NCBI GenBank assembly: GCA_002733155.1
Contig: NVUO01000014.1
Span: 80,923-86,927, forward strand
Reading direction: 5' to 3'
DNA from: Sulfurimonas sp.
GTDB taxonomy: Bacteria; Campylobacterota; Campylobacteria; Campylobacterales; Sulfurimonadaceae
DNA length: 6,005 nt
A program made the translations under genes and the position numbers. This document shows positions 5,905 through 6,005 of the stretch, piece by piece. The stretch's first letter is position 1. Each line of letters begins with the position of its first letter. The notes under the pieces were generated by a model. That model searched no databases. It was given only the letters and a program-made list of their open reading frames with translations, and had not been told where the DNA came from.

Positions 5905-6005
5905 TAATATCGCCAATTCTAATATCAAGTGCAATTTTCACCTAATTTAACTAGCTAATTTCTTACTCATTTCATTAAAAAATACTTCATATGGAGTTTT
6001 ATAGT
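5905..6005 (-). mobile_element. Right end of an IS30-like insertion sequence (partial)
   Basis: The transposase tail ends at 5947 and is followed on the minus strand by a short non-coding stretch containing TTGCACTTGATATTAG, which is where an IS30 terminal inverted repeat would be expected. The other end is outside the window, so the repeat and exact border cannot be confirmed. Confidence 0.45.
5947..6005 (-). CDS. C-terminal end of an IS30-like transposase (partial)
   Basis: Read on the minus strand from the window edge, the frame gives YKTPYEVFFNEMSKKLAS and then TAA (5949-5947). 'xYKTPYEVF' is the characteristic tail of IS30-family DDE transposases, where it follows an NxRPRKxLxx segment and sits just after the catalytic domain. 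Only about 19 residues are visible, so whether the gene upstream is intact cannot be judged. Its orientation places the element to the right of the window with its right end at roughly 5905-5946. Confidence 0.65.
   Translation of the reverse strand, partial: YKTPYEVFFNEMSKKLAS

Larger units (their letters stand above)
5624..5946. other. Non-coding region between porin and IS30-like fragment
   Basis: No gene is supported in either strand. It holds a GC-rich stem-loop after the porin (5675-5698), an AT-rich stretch (about 5715-5760), a 92-nt imperfect hairpin (5796-5887), and what is probably the non-coding terminal part of the IS30-like element (about 5905-5946). Confidence 0.65.

Noticed and set aside
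5842..5943. Short minus-strand ORF (GTG start, KIALDIRIGD..., about 33 codons) after the IS30-like stop
   Set aside because: Its start lies 4 bp past the transposase stop, it overlaps the long hairpin, and it has no recognisable family. It could be a frameshifted extension of the transposase tail, but evidence is too thin.

Overview
The window looks like an accessory or IS-bounded segment of a Campylobacterota (epsilonproteobacterial) genome, of the Arcobacter/Sulfurimonas/Sulfurospirillum kind. The DNA is very AT-rich. The histidine kinase carries the 'GEMISNIAHQWRQPL' H-box style common in that phylum. The porin is of the OprD-like type that dominates campylobacterotal outer membranes. This assignment comes from motif recognition only; no database search was possible.

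Layout. Bases 1-229 (minus strand) hold the N-terminal part of an IS110-family (DEDD) transposase, cut by the window edge and broken by a frameshift in an A-run. Its upstream non-coding end (about 230-443) is where IS110-group elements encode their bridge (seek) RNA, and it contains stem-loops. Bases 481-3863 form a tight three-gene plus-strand operon with two identical 11-bp gene overlaps: a LivJ/AmiC-type periplasmic binding protein, a membrane histidine kinase with a roughly 180-residue periplasmic sensor, and a response regulator with an unusual, short, probably winged-helix output domain. A 413-bp intergenic region follows (3864-4276) with alternative hairpins, a possible HTH-like gene scrap on the minus strand, three TTTGGTAA half-sites and a perfect 22-bp palindrome. 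Bases 4277-5623 encode an OprD-like outer membrane porin with signal peptide and terminal Phe. The tail (5624-6005) holds a stem-loop after the porin, a 92-nt imperfect long hairpin, and the C-terminal end of an IS30-like transposase on the minus strand.

How the genes may work together (inference): no ABC permease or ATPase gene lies beside the binding protein, and it is translationally coupled to the kinase and regulator. It is therefore best read as a ligand-sensing accessory subunit for the kinase, as in TorT-TorS or LuxP-LuxQ. The regulator may control the porin, whose upstream region carries dyad sites, so that a small-molecule nutrient sensed in the periplasm adjusts outer membrane permeability. 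The cassette lies between two insertion-sequence remnants, which suggests recent movement or rearrangement at both borders.
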